This document shows, in pieces, positions 21,801 through 32,400 of a DNA stretch of 64,000 nucleotides. Within the stretch, counting starts at the first letter, position 1; the number at the start of each line of letters is the position of its first letter. The notes beneath the pieces are model-generated. The model was not told the origin of the DNA, did not search any database, and was given only the letters and a program-made list of their open reading frames with translations. A program made the translations under genes and the position numbers. The DNA is from Puffinus mauretanicus. Lineage: Eukaryota; Chordata; Aves; Procellariiformes; Procellariidae. Location of the stretch: the NCBI GenBank assembly GCA_023333565.1, contig JAJKFH010003022.1:372001-436000 (forward strand), read 5' to 3'.

Positions 21801-24800
21801 TACCAGAGATGCGGGTGCCACATGCTGCTCTGGGAGTGGCAGCAGAAGGTGGCTCTATATTTCAGTTAGTTTTCAGCCACATTTTGCTTTTCACCCTGGC
21901 TTTGGTGGTGGAGCTCTCATCCCAAAGGACAATTGAGTGCTTAGGAGTAAAATTAGCTCCAGGCACTATTTTAATTGCTCTTAGAGGTAGGAAGGATGCC
22001 TCGCTTGTAGCCTTGGGGCAGGTATTTAGATTTGTCTGCTGATGCTGGCATATCTCTTATTCCCTTTAGCCATTTCTGAGTTCAGTGTAGTTGTCTCAAA
22101 TCATCCTCGAGTGGCCGAGGGGCTCTGAGGCCCCGTCCCGCTGGGTTTGGGGCATGGGGGAGAGGTGGAAGTGCCCTGGATCAGCGCTAGGGACATTGCC
22201 CATGCTATAGGGGTGATCAGGGGTGACCAGCCCTGGGCTCTCTGTCCTTGGGCATCACCTTCGCCAGCGAGCGGGTGGTTTGATTTGGGCAGGTGAGGTT
22301 TGGGGGTCGCTCCTGGAGGAGGAGGTACCAGCATCCTGCTCCCAGCAAGGCTCAGATCATGCAGAACTCTTGGGGGCTGTGTGACCCCGCTGTGCCAGGA
22401 CAGTCCTCCCCCCCAGCCTTTGCTTTGTCACAGTAAAACCTGGGGGGGCTTTTGAGGTCCCGTGATGCCCCCAGGCTTGCAGAGCCCCGACTGCCTCATC
22501 CACCCACCCCTCACCAGGCTCCAAAACCCAGCACGGGACACGGGGTTCATTAAATAGCAGGGGGATGCACATCAGCATGAGATGGGTGCGGGGGGCAGGC
22601 TGGAGACCTTTTGGGGACCCTTTGCAGGCAGTGCTGCCAGGGCTCGGTGGCATCCTGGGGCACCCCGCGTTTACGGGGCGAGCTGTGTCGGCAACAAGAA
22701 CAAACCCTGCGAATCCCAAACCGCCTGGTGCCCCCTCGCCCCGCTGCCTGGGCCGCGTTCAACGCCGCGGCCGCTCACGCCATAGAAGGGAAGATAAAGC
22801 CGTGGCTTCCCAGAGGCTCAGAGTTTTCCTCCTCTCTCTGGCAACTGCGCTTCCCTCCAGCTTCAGAAGGGGGGCTGCAGGGGAGGCGGAGGCAGGGACG
22901 CCTGTTTGCTTTGCCTCGCTTTTTTCCCAAGCCAGGCTACCTAATCTGGTCTGTATTTGGCCACGCCGCTGTGACAGTGGGGCCAAGCCGGGGTGCAAGC
23001 GGCACAGTGGGGTCCCAGCACCCCATGGGCTGCAGGGCTGGTTTCGTTAGGGATTGGAATTTTTAGGGGCGGCTTTGTCTGGGGCTGGAGAGCAGCAACG
23101 TCTGCAGGTGGATTCCCTCGCCCACGGTGCATCCGCACCCCTGCCCAGAAGCACGACCCGGTGATGGGCATCAGGGGCAAGATTTGCCCCGCACCAGGGA
23201 GGCCAAGCTGCGAGAGCAGGCGAGCTTTGCTTCTATCTTTCAGCAACAGATAAAAATATATCCATCTCTTTTTTTTTTTTTTTCCTTCCTCCCCTCCAAG
23301 TGACTAAATTAAACCCATGCAGGGCTGGAAGGCATCCCGCGGAGCTGTGTTGCTGAAGGCAGCTCCCGGCTCTGGGTTATATCAGCCCCGCGGCAGCAGT
23401 GGGAGCATGCGGGAGCGCGCGGGGCCGAGCAGCACATTCCTGCGCTCTTGAGGTCATCGCTTGCGCCACCGCCAGCCCTCGCCTGCTGCCAGCCCTGCAC
23501 GGGGTTGGCATCGCCTCTGATTTATGGTTATTTTTAATTTCTCACTTCTGCTCCAGCACAGGCTGTGTCAAAGCCCAGCTGTGTAAAGCACCATCAGGGG
23601 GGTGTGTTTGGGTGCTGCAAGGTGCCAGGGACCAGGCTGACCCTGAGCATCCCAGGGCAGCAGGGACAGGGCAGGAGGAGGGTGGCAAGGAAGTGCCATA
23701 GCCAAAGCCCTGCCAAGTGCTGCCTGCTCTCCCCCACCAAATGTTTTGCTGCTGGGGCCTATTTTGCACCAGCACCATGTCAGGGGGTTTGTGAGCATCC
23801 CCCAGGTTTTCCAGCCGCTGCCTGGCAATGCCGCGTGGCGAAGCGTCCGGGGCGCAGGGAAATGGCATGAGCTCGGGGCTGACTGCCAGGCAGTGCGTGT
23901 CACCCATGGGTGCTCGGGGCTGGCAGAGGGCAGGGGGTCAGCAAGGGACCACTGCTGCTCAAGCACCCATGTTTTAGCAGGGCTGAAGCGCGCTCAGCGC
24001 AGGGTGCCTGGCTGCAGGGTGTCCTCTGCCTGCAGCCACCTGCGCCTGTGTCCCCCCCTGCTCCAGCCCCCTCTCTCTCTGCCAGAGACAGCTAAAAGCC
24101 CAGCAGCAGAGGGGACCGGCTTCCCAGGAGCTCACAGCCTTGAAGACAGAGAATGGTGAGAAGAAAATGTGTCTCCCCCCTCGGCTGTGCGTTCTCAGTG
24201 TGATATTAAGAAAGCAGTAGGACAGACCCCAGGGTGCCCAGCCTGCGCTGGGGCCGGGGAGGATGAGGATGATGGCTGCAGCCTCCACATGGTGCCGGCT
24301 GGTGCTGGTGCTGGTGCAGGCGGGCAGACATGACGGCATCCCAGAGACGATGGCTTCTCATCCTCTCAGGCAGACAGGTCGTCCCCAGCGCAGGAGGCCT
24401 AACGAGCTGTGTCCAGAGCCATCCCAATTAGTGCTAATTTGCACCAGTGAGATGGGGGGGAGGTATTTGTCCAGTGGGAAGAGGACAGGGGCTGAACCCA
24501 GGCCACCTCCCTGGCAGGTCGGCTGCCCAGGACATCCAAGCAGCCTGGGTAGCAGGATGCGGCTGGCACCGTTTCAGCCGCGTTTGCCTTGCAGCCAATG
24601 CCACCCTGTTGCCTGAGGACGGGAAGGAGAAGGCAGCGCCGCGAGAGGAGCGGACGGAGAGCAGGAGACTCCTCCAAGGCCAGGAGGAGGAGGAGAAGTG
24701 GCCGCGGGATGCCGGCCGGACAGGGACTGCGAGAATCGCCCGGGACGTTAACATCCAGGTCGGTCGAAAAGGCAAGCGCTGCTGGGGGCAGCGGCCGGGC

Positions 24801-26912
24801 AGGGAGCGTGTAGCCAGGCGGGACTTCCCAGGCAGCGATCACGGACCTGGCACATGCTGGGCTGGGCTCTCCCATTTTCAGGAGGAGGAAGGTGTCAGGA
24901 AGGGGTTAGGAAGGGGTTAGGAAGCCCGGAGAGGTGCGGGTCTAGCAATGAATCACGGGGGGCGGGGAAGGCCAGCGCATCCTTTACGGCAGGTCAGACA
25001 CGTAGGGTTTGTCATCTTTCCATCTTCCCAGGTGGAAAAGAGAAAAGACCTGGAGCTGGAGGAGCAGTTCGATGCCCTAAGGAGGGAGCACACGGAGACC
25101 CTGCAAGGTGCGTGCCAGGACAGCAGCGCTCCCCTCAGCCCCCCTGCCCGCTCCCCCCCACTGCCGGTGCCCCTCCAGCTTTGTGCGGGGTCATGGGGAT
25201 GCTGCCCCCCTGCTCCTCGGCATTGTGGGGCTCAGGTGGGGCTCTCTGCCCCAGTGTCCCCGCACTGGTGACGCTCAGTTCACGTCCCCTCTGCAGAGCT
25301 CCAGAGAGCACATGAGCAGGAGAAGCTGCTGCTGGCAGAGTCCCACCACAGGTCCCAGGCGGCCTTACAGGTACCCGTGGAGAAATACCTGGGGAGAGGG
25401 TGCTCATGAAGGGCTTGAGGACCGTCTGCTGGCTCTGCCATGGTGCCCTGAGCTCCTCAGCGGCCACCTCGGTCCCTGGTGTGCCTGGGGACCACGCAGG
25501 CTCCTCCAGCCCTGGGGTTACTGGGGTGCCGTAGCCCAGCAGTGCCCCAGCTCAGGAAGAAATCCCAGACACCTTCCCATCCTGCTTCTTCCCCGGCTGC
25601 CCTAGGAGACGATCCAGGCGCTGAATTCCCAACTGAAGTCCTTCCAGGAGAGGATGAAGCGGGTGGAGGAGTCGCTTTTGAGCACAGACTACAAGAAGCA
25701 CATCCAGGTACAGGGAGATGCAGGTGGCCTCTGCAGAGGGGTGTCAGGGAGGGGACCTGCTCCAGGGTGCTGACCCAAAGCCAGAGATGCTTCTCTGATG
25801 GACCCTGAGAGAGGGGATGGGGGGCTGGAGCCAGGGGGGGCACAGGACAGCTGAGAGGGGGAGCAAAGTCCCATCCCTGGGAGGTGCATGGTCTGTTAGT
25901 GTCCCTTGAACACAAGTGATGGGTGAAATGGGGTGCCTTGTGGGTATAGACCCATCCTGGGCCACGCAGGGCACTGGCCTGCTGGGGTCATGCGTGGGGT
26001 TGAACCATGGCAGATGCCCCAAGCGCCCACCCTGCTGCAGCTGCCACATCCCCTGTGCCCCACAGGAGCATGGAAGCCCCAGCCCCTTCTGGGAGCAGGA
26101 GCTGGAGAGCCTGCACTTCGTCATCGAGATGAAGAATGAGCACATCCACGGCCTGGACAAGAAGCTGCTGAACCTGGAGACTGTGGTGGGTTCAAAGGCG
26201 GGGTTGCAGGTGGGCTTTCCTCTTTCCATCTCTTCTCCCCACCTGAATCCCATCCAGAAATTGCAGCTGAAGTGGAGCTGGATGGAGCCTGGTTCCTCCC
26301 TCAGAGCGGGAAGGGGACGTGGGTGCAATGCCACCTTGCTCCCACCGAGCCAGCTTTTCCCCCAGATGGGGCAGTGGGGACGTCAGAGGCACTTTCCAGC
26401 TCCCTCCTCACCCTTGTGCCCCCCTTCCAGGCGGAGAGGAACCTTCTGCTGGAGGAGAAGGTGAAGACCCTCCAGCAGGAGAACGAGGACCTGCAGGTTC
26501 GCACCCAGAACCACTTGGTCATGGCAAGGTAAGTGCTGGTCCCACACGTCCACCGGCTCCCCAGTGCCCGGTGGCAGGATGACAGCAGTCGCAGGTGGCA
26601 TCTCCAATGCGGAGAGAGGTGGCAGCGGGCGGGGGGGGGAATACATCACAGCCTGCAGTGCCACCGGGTGCTTTGCGGGGAGCGGAGGGGGCTCACGGGT
26701 GCTTTGCCCGGTGGCTCTGGCAGCGCATGCCGTCTGCCCGCAGGCAGCTGTCGGAGGAGCTCCTGGCCGCCCGCCGGGCGCTGGAGAAGGAGGTGCAGCT
26801 GCGGGAGCAGGCTCGCCACGAGAAGGAGGAGCTGCTGTACCGCGTGCTCAACGGGGGGGACGGCTCCCCCTTCCCCATCGCTGCCGGCGAGGTGCCCCTC
26901 ATCGCCACGTAG
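18879..26912 (+). CDS. CCDC69: Coiled-coil domain protein 69
   Basis: CCDC69 is a coiled-coil protein that in human cells binds the central spindle and influences microtubule organisation. There are nine coding exons: 18879-18926, 24086-24155, 24595-24758, 25032-25107, 25297-25370, 25606-25707, 26066-26185, 26431-26528 and 26744-26912, giving 306 residues (human 296). It starts MGCTGS, an N-myristoylation context as in human. Exons 2-3 are diverged and Glu-rich. From VEKRKDLELEEQ on it is charged heptad coiled coil. The best-conserved parts are MKRVEESLLS, FWEQELESLHFVIEMKN, TLQQENEDLQVR and LEKEVQLREQARHEKEELLY. The donor of exon 3 (CAGgtcggt) is the least certain boundary; the others are standard and phase-consistent. 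Orientation relative to GM2A and ANXA6 agrees with mammals. Confidence 0.95.
18967..19135. repeat. ~17-bp tandem repeat in CCDC69 intron 1
   Basis: About nine copies of 'ttcgcgtggggtcgggg' occur. The first five or six are nearly exact and the later ones diverge. The array begins about 40 bp after the exon 1 donor and is G-rich on the transcribed-sense strand. Confidence 0.85.
19136..24085. other. CCDC69 intron 1, remainder
   Basis: Mostly unique sequence. Apart from the small LTR remnant at 19982-20014 and T runs near 21560 and 23270, nothing gene-like is seen. Open frames here have no homology that I recognise. Confidence 0.55.
19982..20014 (-). mobile_element. 33-bp internally deleted solo LTR with target duplication
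   Basis: On the minus strand it reads TGTCCTGGTTTCGGCTGGGG then TTAAACCACGACA. That is the first ~18 bp and the last ~20 bp of an LTR of the same kind as 2183-2765, joined at a shared GGCTGGG. It is flanked on both sides by ATGTC (19977-19981 and 20015-20019), a 5-bp target-site duplication. Confidence 0.75.
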
Positions 26913-28970
26913 CACACCGCCGACCGGCACCGCGCACTGCTGGGGGGGGCTGTCCGGGCTTTCCTCCGGGCGTGGGAGCCCAGGGCTGCTCTCACAAGTG
27001 CCCCTGCTGCCAGGGCAGGCCCCCGGGGCGGCCAAGCCCTCAGGGTGGCCCCATCCGACCACGGCGATGGAGCATTTCACAGGACACTTGCGCCTGCCTT
27101 TCCCCAGCCCGTGCGGGGCTGCAGGGGGTCCCCGGCTACCCCCCTGTGCCATCCCTGCCCCCCTTCCTCTGGTGGGAGCCTCTGGGGGCCTTCCTGGGGG
27201 TAAAAGGGGTCAGCCAGGACACAGAGATGTGCATTGGGCTGGATCCGACCCAGCACTTGGCTCTGAGCATAACCAGCATCAGTGCTGCCCGGGGGCACGG
27301 AGGCGAGGAAGACGAGGCGGTCACTGGAGTGGTACGGGGACGAGCACTGGGTGGATGAGGAGGCACCGGGGACATGGTGGTGTTAAGGTACCTCACTCCC
27401 TCGGGAGCATCCCTGGGAGGTGCATGGCCAAGCCCAGGGCTGAGCCACGGAGGCTTTCACGGGGCAGCAGCAAAGGGCAGGAGGGATGGGTGCAGCCAGG
27501 TGTATCTGCCACCTCCAGTGCTGCCCTTGCCATGGACCATGTCAACCTGTCCCATTTTGGGGCTCGGCCTCCTGGTTGGGCTGCTCCAAGCCGATGTCAC
27601 CCACTGCCGTTTCCAGTGAAAGCAGGGCTTCCCCTGCCCGGGACCTGCCTCGCTCCCTGGGGAGGGGGGCCAGGCAGGGCTCCCACCCATGCCCTCCTCT
27701 CCCCATCACCTCCTCCATCTTCAGCAAACAGCTCCCAGGGATTGCTCCTGCCACCCAGGTGTGCCCCCACTGACTGCCACGCAGACACCAAGCCCTCTTT
27801 GTCCCCGCTGCCCATCAGCAGCAGCACCAGCCCCATCTTCTCCCCCGAAGCTGGCTGGAGGCTGCCTGCCTGGAGGTGCACGTTTGGGGAGCAGAGCATC
27901 CTCCCAAGGGGGAGCAGGCTTCAGCGGTGGCTGCCAGCAAGTCACATCCCTCCCCGCTCCGAGCCAGCACATCCCCATCGGGGAAGACGCTGCCCACGGC
28001 TGTGGGGCCGCAGCTCGGGGCTGGATGCACACAAGCACTTTCCCCTGGGTGCATGAGTGTGGTGGGACAGTCACTGCTCTGGGGACTGTCACTGGCCTGT
28101 CCCCTCCCCGGGGCTGTTTAGCCGGGGGGTGTGTGCGCACACACGTGTGTGTATGTGTGTGCACCAGGCCAACGTGCTACTGGCTGTAACAATTACAAGT
28201 CTGTAAGAAGCAGCAGCCTCGAGCATCCCATGTCAGTGGTTTTGGGGACCGGTGCGGGAGCATCTCACAGCAGGGCTGCATGCTCTGCACCTAGGACAGG
28301 GGGAGAACGGGAAGGGGTGGGAGCAGGCGCCATGAAGCCACAACAAGGTCCCCATTTTTCTGCTCCTTCCCTCGTTTCATTCATTTCAATGGGCTCCCAG
28401 CACAGGGCAGACCCTGACCCTCCCAGCCCTGCCAAGCCGGCACTGCAACAGCCACTTCCATCCTTTGTGCTGATCCTTATCGGGAAAATATCATCTGAAC
28501 GAGGCAGCCAGGAAGGCAACATGGATGCAGGGTCCGGCTCTCACCCGAGCACCTCCACGGGGTGCCCAGAGTGGGAAATAGGGGTGCCTGTTGTGTCAGA
28601 GCAGTGTCCCCCCAGGGCACCCCACTGCTTCACGCACCCCCATGGCTCTGGGGACGGGTGGTGGGGCAGCCTCCAGCTTTGCGCAGCAACCTCAGGGATG
28701 GGGGGGATGCACCAGGTGCTGTAGCACCAAAGCAAGGGAAATGGGGCAGGTTGCTGCCTCAACAAATCCTGCCTAGATGCGGTTGAAGGGGGCAGGATCT
28801 CTGGGCAAAGGGAGATGAGGCTGGCAGGGTCGGGCATCCTGCTCTAGGCACCTAGTACTGCATCCCACAAGGCACATCCTGCATGGGACCCAGAGGAATG
28901 TGCCCAGCTCTGGGAAGGGGGAGTGCTGGGAACCAAGGAGGAGGAATAAATGAGTCAAGAAAAGGACTTA
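26913..28970 (+). other. CCDC69: Probable CCDC69 3'UTR
   Basis: No other gene is seen downstream of the stop. The first plus-strand AATAAA after the stop that I noticed is 28945-28950, which would give a 3'UTR of about 2 kb. A 16-bp palindrome within a GT/CA tract lies at 28129-28144. Extent is inferred. Confidence 0.45.
28945..28950 (+). other. CCDC69: Candidate polyadenylation signal of CCDC69
   Basis: A canonical AATAAA lies about 2.0 kb after the CCDC69 stop and about 0.5 kb before the end of the convergent transporter gene. Confidence 0.45.
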
Positions 28971-29444
28971 GCCACAGTAAGGAAGAAAAAGCCCAGCCCA
29001 GGCAGTGCCTTGGTGGTCAGAGGGGGACAGGCAGGCCAGCCCTGCCTGGCTCGGGGTGCCGAGGCAGTGTGGAGGGTCAGGGCAGCATGAGAAGCCTCCA
29101 TTCCACTCTGCCATGAGCGGCTGAGGAACAGGGTGGGCAAGGGGACAGGGGGAAGTTGGGGGGCTGCAGGGAGAGGTTTCAAAGGCAACTCCCCCCGCAA
29201 CCCAATAACAGCAGCAAAAACACTTGTCTGCTTTATCCTCTCCAAACAAAACTCCTTTAGCAGGGGTTTGTCATAAGGATTCAAGTTGCTCAGGGACATT
29301 CACCAGACTCAGGAGAAAACAGCTCCGGGGGCTCATGTCAGGGCTGTGCTCCTCCGCAGGATGGGACCTTCAGCCCAAGGGGCCTCTTTGCCCCTCGGAC
29401 ACAGGGTGGAGGGAGCCAGGCGCTCAGGGACCAGCCCGTCTTCT

Positions 29445-29450
29445 TTTATT
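29445..29450 (-). other. AATAAA overlapping the stop codon of the SLC7A2-like gene
   Basis: The last codons read CAA TAA AAG, so the stop TAA lies inside AATAAA. No other AATAAA was seen on this strand down to about 28900. If used, the 3'UTR would be only some 15-30 nt. Confidence 0.4.
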
Positions 29451-32400
29451 GCCCTGGAGCAGATGGGCACCGTGCAGTCCCGCAGGGCTCTGGGGCCACC
29501 TCCCTGGCTGTCCTTCCTGCTGGCTCCCGGGCGGCTGCCCCTTTGGGCCGACAGCTCTCGGTGCTGTGCCGGATCCCGTAGCCAAAGTAAATAAGGAAGC
29601 CTGGGAACGGGCAGAATAGGGTTGGGGGGGATCCTCTCTCTTCCCTCCCCTCCCCTCCCCGCCACAAAGTTCCCACTCCTTTGGGCCACACATCAGAGAA
29701 TGGGGTGCTCCCACCACCCTTTGACATTAAATTTCAGCATCTCCTCTACCCACCCGCCGCCGCTCTGCAGCCAGCATTAATGCCGTGGGCTCTCAAACCA
29801 CCTATGCTTCACCCAAAGAGGTTGCCGCCAGCTCCGGGACCTCGAGGGTGGCTGGGCTTACCGATGGCCATCCAGAGCAGGTACCGCAGCCAGGCGGCTG
29901 CGCTGAGCCGGGCCATCAGGATGCTGTTGATGGTGATGCTGAGGAGCGGCAGGAAGGGCAGGCAGGGAACCTACAGGGACCAAGCACAAGGCATCAGGGT
30001 CATGTCTTTGCCCAGAGGCACCCATCAGCCCACGCACAGGGGTTTCACAGCCCACTTGGGCTCTTTGCTGCTCTGGCTAGTTGCTGACAGGCAAGGGGAA
30101 GCCCAGACCAGTCATCGGGCTGTAAGGCTCGGAGACCTGAGCTGTGACTGCAGCCTGTGCTGGAGAGGGATGCTCATGGAGGGTGGTTTGGTTGACAGGT
30201 CCTGCACGGGGGCAGGAGGTGCTGCAAGATTTAAGGGGGAGGCACTAACCCACTAGCAAAACCAATCCAGGGTGTCAGGACCAGGTTTCATTTTACTGAA
30301 GAGCAGCTCTGATTTGTGCAGCAGGCACTGGACTCAGTTGGGGCTGCAGGAGGTGCCCCTTTGGCCTGCGAAACGCGGGGGGAAGAACCAGGCAGCCCTC
30401 ACAGTCCCTGCAGAAAACACCATGAGCTGCCCGATGCCTCCAACAGCACTTTGTTCAACATGGATGCAGCCAAGGGCTGCCTGACCTGAAACAGAGGGAA
30501 CACCCCCCCGATGCAACGTAACCCTTTCCTCACAGGGCTGCGGCGCTTGGCTCCTCTCCATCCCCCAGGTCCTTCTCCCTGGGGACGGTCCCCAAGAGCT
30601 TGCCTGTGTGCTCACCGTGAAGGATGCTCTCTCCCAGCTCTGAGGCTGCCTCCAGATGAGCAGAGCTGCTGCCAGGATCCCCAGGAGAGGCAGAGCCAGG
30701 GCGGCGATGCACCAGGCACCCCCGGCCCGCAGGCAGGGCAGCCCGGCCGTGCTCACCCAGCTGACGGCGCAGACCAGGGCGGCTGCGGAGGGACCACGGC
30801 AGCGTGTCAGGGCAGCGCTGCCCCGGGCTGAGCCCATCCCTCTCCCGGGGTGCAGCACCCAGGCTGCCATGGTGGGAGGGACAAAGGACAACCAGGGGAC
30901 AGGGCTGGGTGGCTTGTCAGGGTAGGTTTAGCTTTTCTCTCCAGTCTGGGAAGCGGAGGGAGTGGGAGGTTTCCCGAGGTCCCGTCGGGGCAGCCAGCTG
31001 TGCGGCAGTCGGGAGAGGGCAGGAGGGAGCCAGCCAGACCCCGCCTGCATCCCGCTGCCGGCTGGTTTTCAACGAGCAGGAACCTGCCAGCCCGTGTTAC
31101 GTCCCCCGTGGGTCCCCCCACGCCGGCTCTCTGTAAAGCCCATCCATCGCTCCCGGGCGTACCTACGGCTGTCAGAGCCCAGCCCACCGCAGCGGAGGAA
31201 CGTGGGGTGGGATGCGGGGGCGGCCGGACAAGATGGTCCCACCAGAGCTGCACAGCTGGGACCTTCCCCTCAGGAGTGTCCTGAGCACTGGGTCCAGACC
31301 GATACCTGAGGAGCAGATACTGGATGTCAAGGTGCATGAGCGTGCACCTGCAGTGCACCAAGGCCAGTGCCTTGTCCCGGGCACGGCCAACATCGGAAGT
31401 TGGGTGAGCCCTGTCCCCAGCAGTCTCACCTGAGCAGCAGCACACAGCCAGCCACCAGCGAGTAGGCCAGCAGCGTGCCGATGGACATCATGTCAACCAG
31501 GGCTTTCAGGTCAAAGAGGAGGGCCAGGAGAGCTGCGGGGATGAGAAGCCCTTTCAGCCTCCCAGCAGAGCTGGCACTGCTGCTGTCCTCATCTCAGCCG
31601 TGCCCCCCCAGGTTCCCCTGACACCCACTGCAACAGGACTCAAGCACCTCGATGAGCTGGTGATGCTTCGGTCACTAGTGCAAAGCATCCTGCCACCTCT
31701 TGCCTGGCAGCTCAGAGGCTGAACTGGTGTCTGGGACAGCATCAAGGCCAAACGGCCCTCACAGCGAGGAGACCTCTCTCTGGGTGGAGAGATATTGCTC
31801 AAACAGCTACTGGCAAGCTAGGGGGTCCGTGTTGTCCTGCTGAAAGAGGACATCCACCAAGCCCTGCTCAAGGTTAAGGGGTAACCCAATCGCTCACCCA
31901 CCTGCCACTCCTCCGGACACCAGCGTTGCCACCACTGGGCACTGACGGCGACTAACTTTGGCCAGAGGTTTGAAGAGGAGCCCATCTCGAGCCATTGCAT
32001 ACAGGATCCGTGGCATGGGGAACATGGAGCCCAGGAGGCTGCAGAGAGGGGAGGAGATGGGGAAGAAGAGGGCAGGAATCCAGGAGGTGCCATCCTGCCT
32101 TTTGCTCCTCCTTGGGTGCCAAGGGTGCTCCCATTCATCTGTATGGTCCATGACCTTCTCAAGACCATGCTGACAAGACCATCACCTCCCTCACCAGTGA
32201 GGGAGGGACTGTATCAGGGAAGGTCACCAGGAGCCCTGTACACACCAAGACACCCCAGCCTGCTCCTGCGGTCACAGTGCCACCAAGCACCTGACCACTT
32301 CCTCCAACTTTGGGCTATAAGTGGCATAAAAGGGGTTTGGTTGCTCTCCTTGATCAGGAGGGGCCAGGCTGGGAGCAACAGGGCTTATGAGGAAGGGCTG

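Noticed and set aside
26533..28056. 507-codon plus-strand open frame
   Set aside because: It starts in a CCDC69 intron, crosses the last exon in a wrong frame and runs into the 3'UTR. Low-complexity Gly/Pro/Arg composition typical of GC-rich DNA; no domain.
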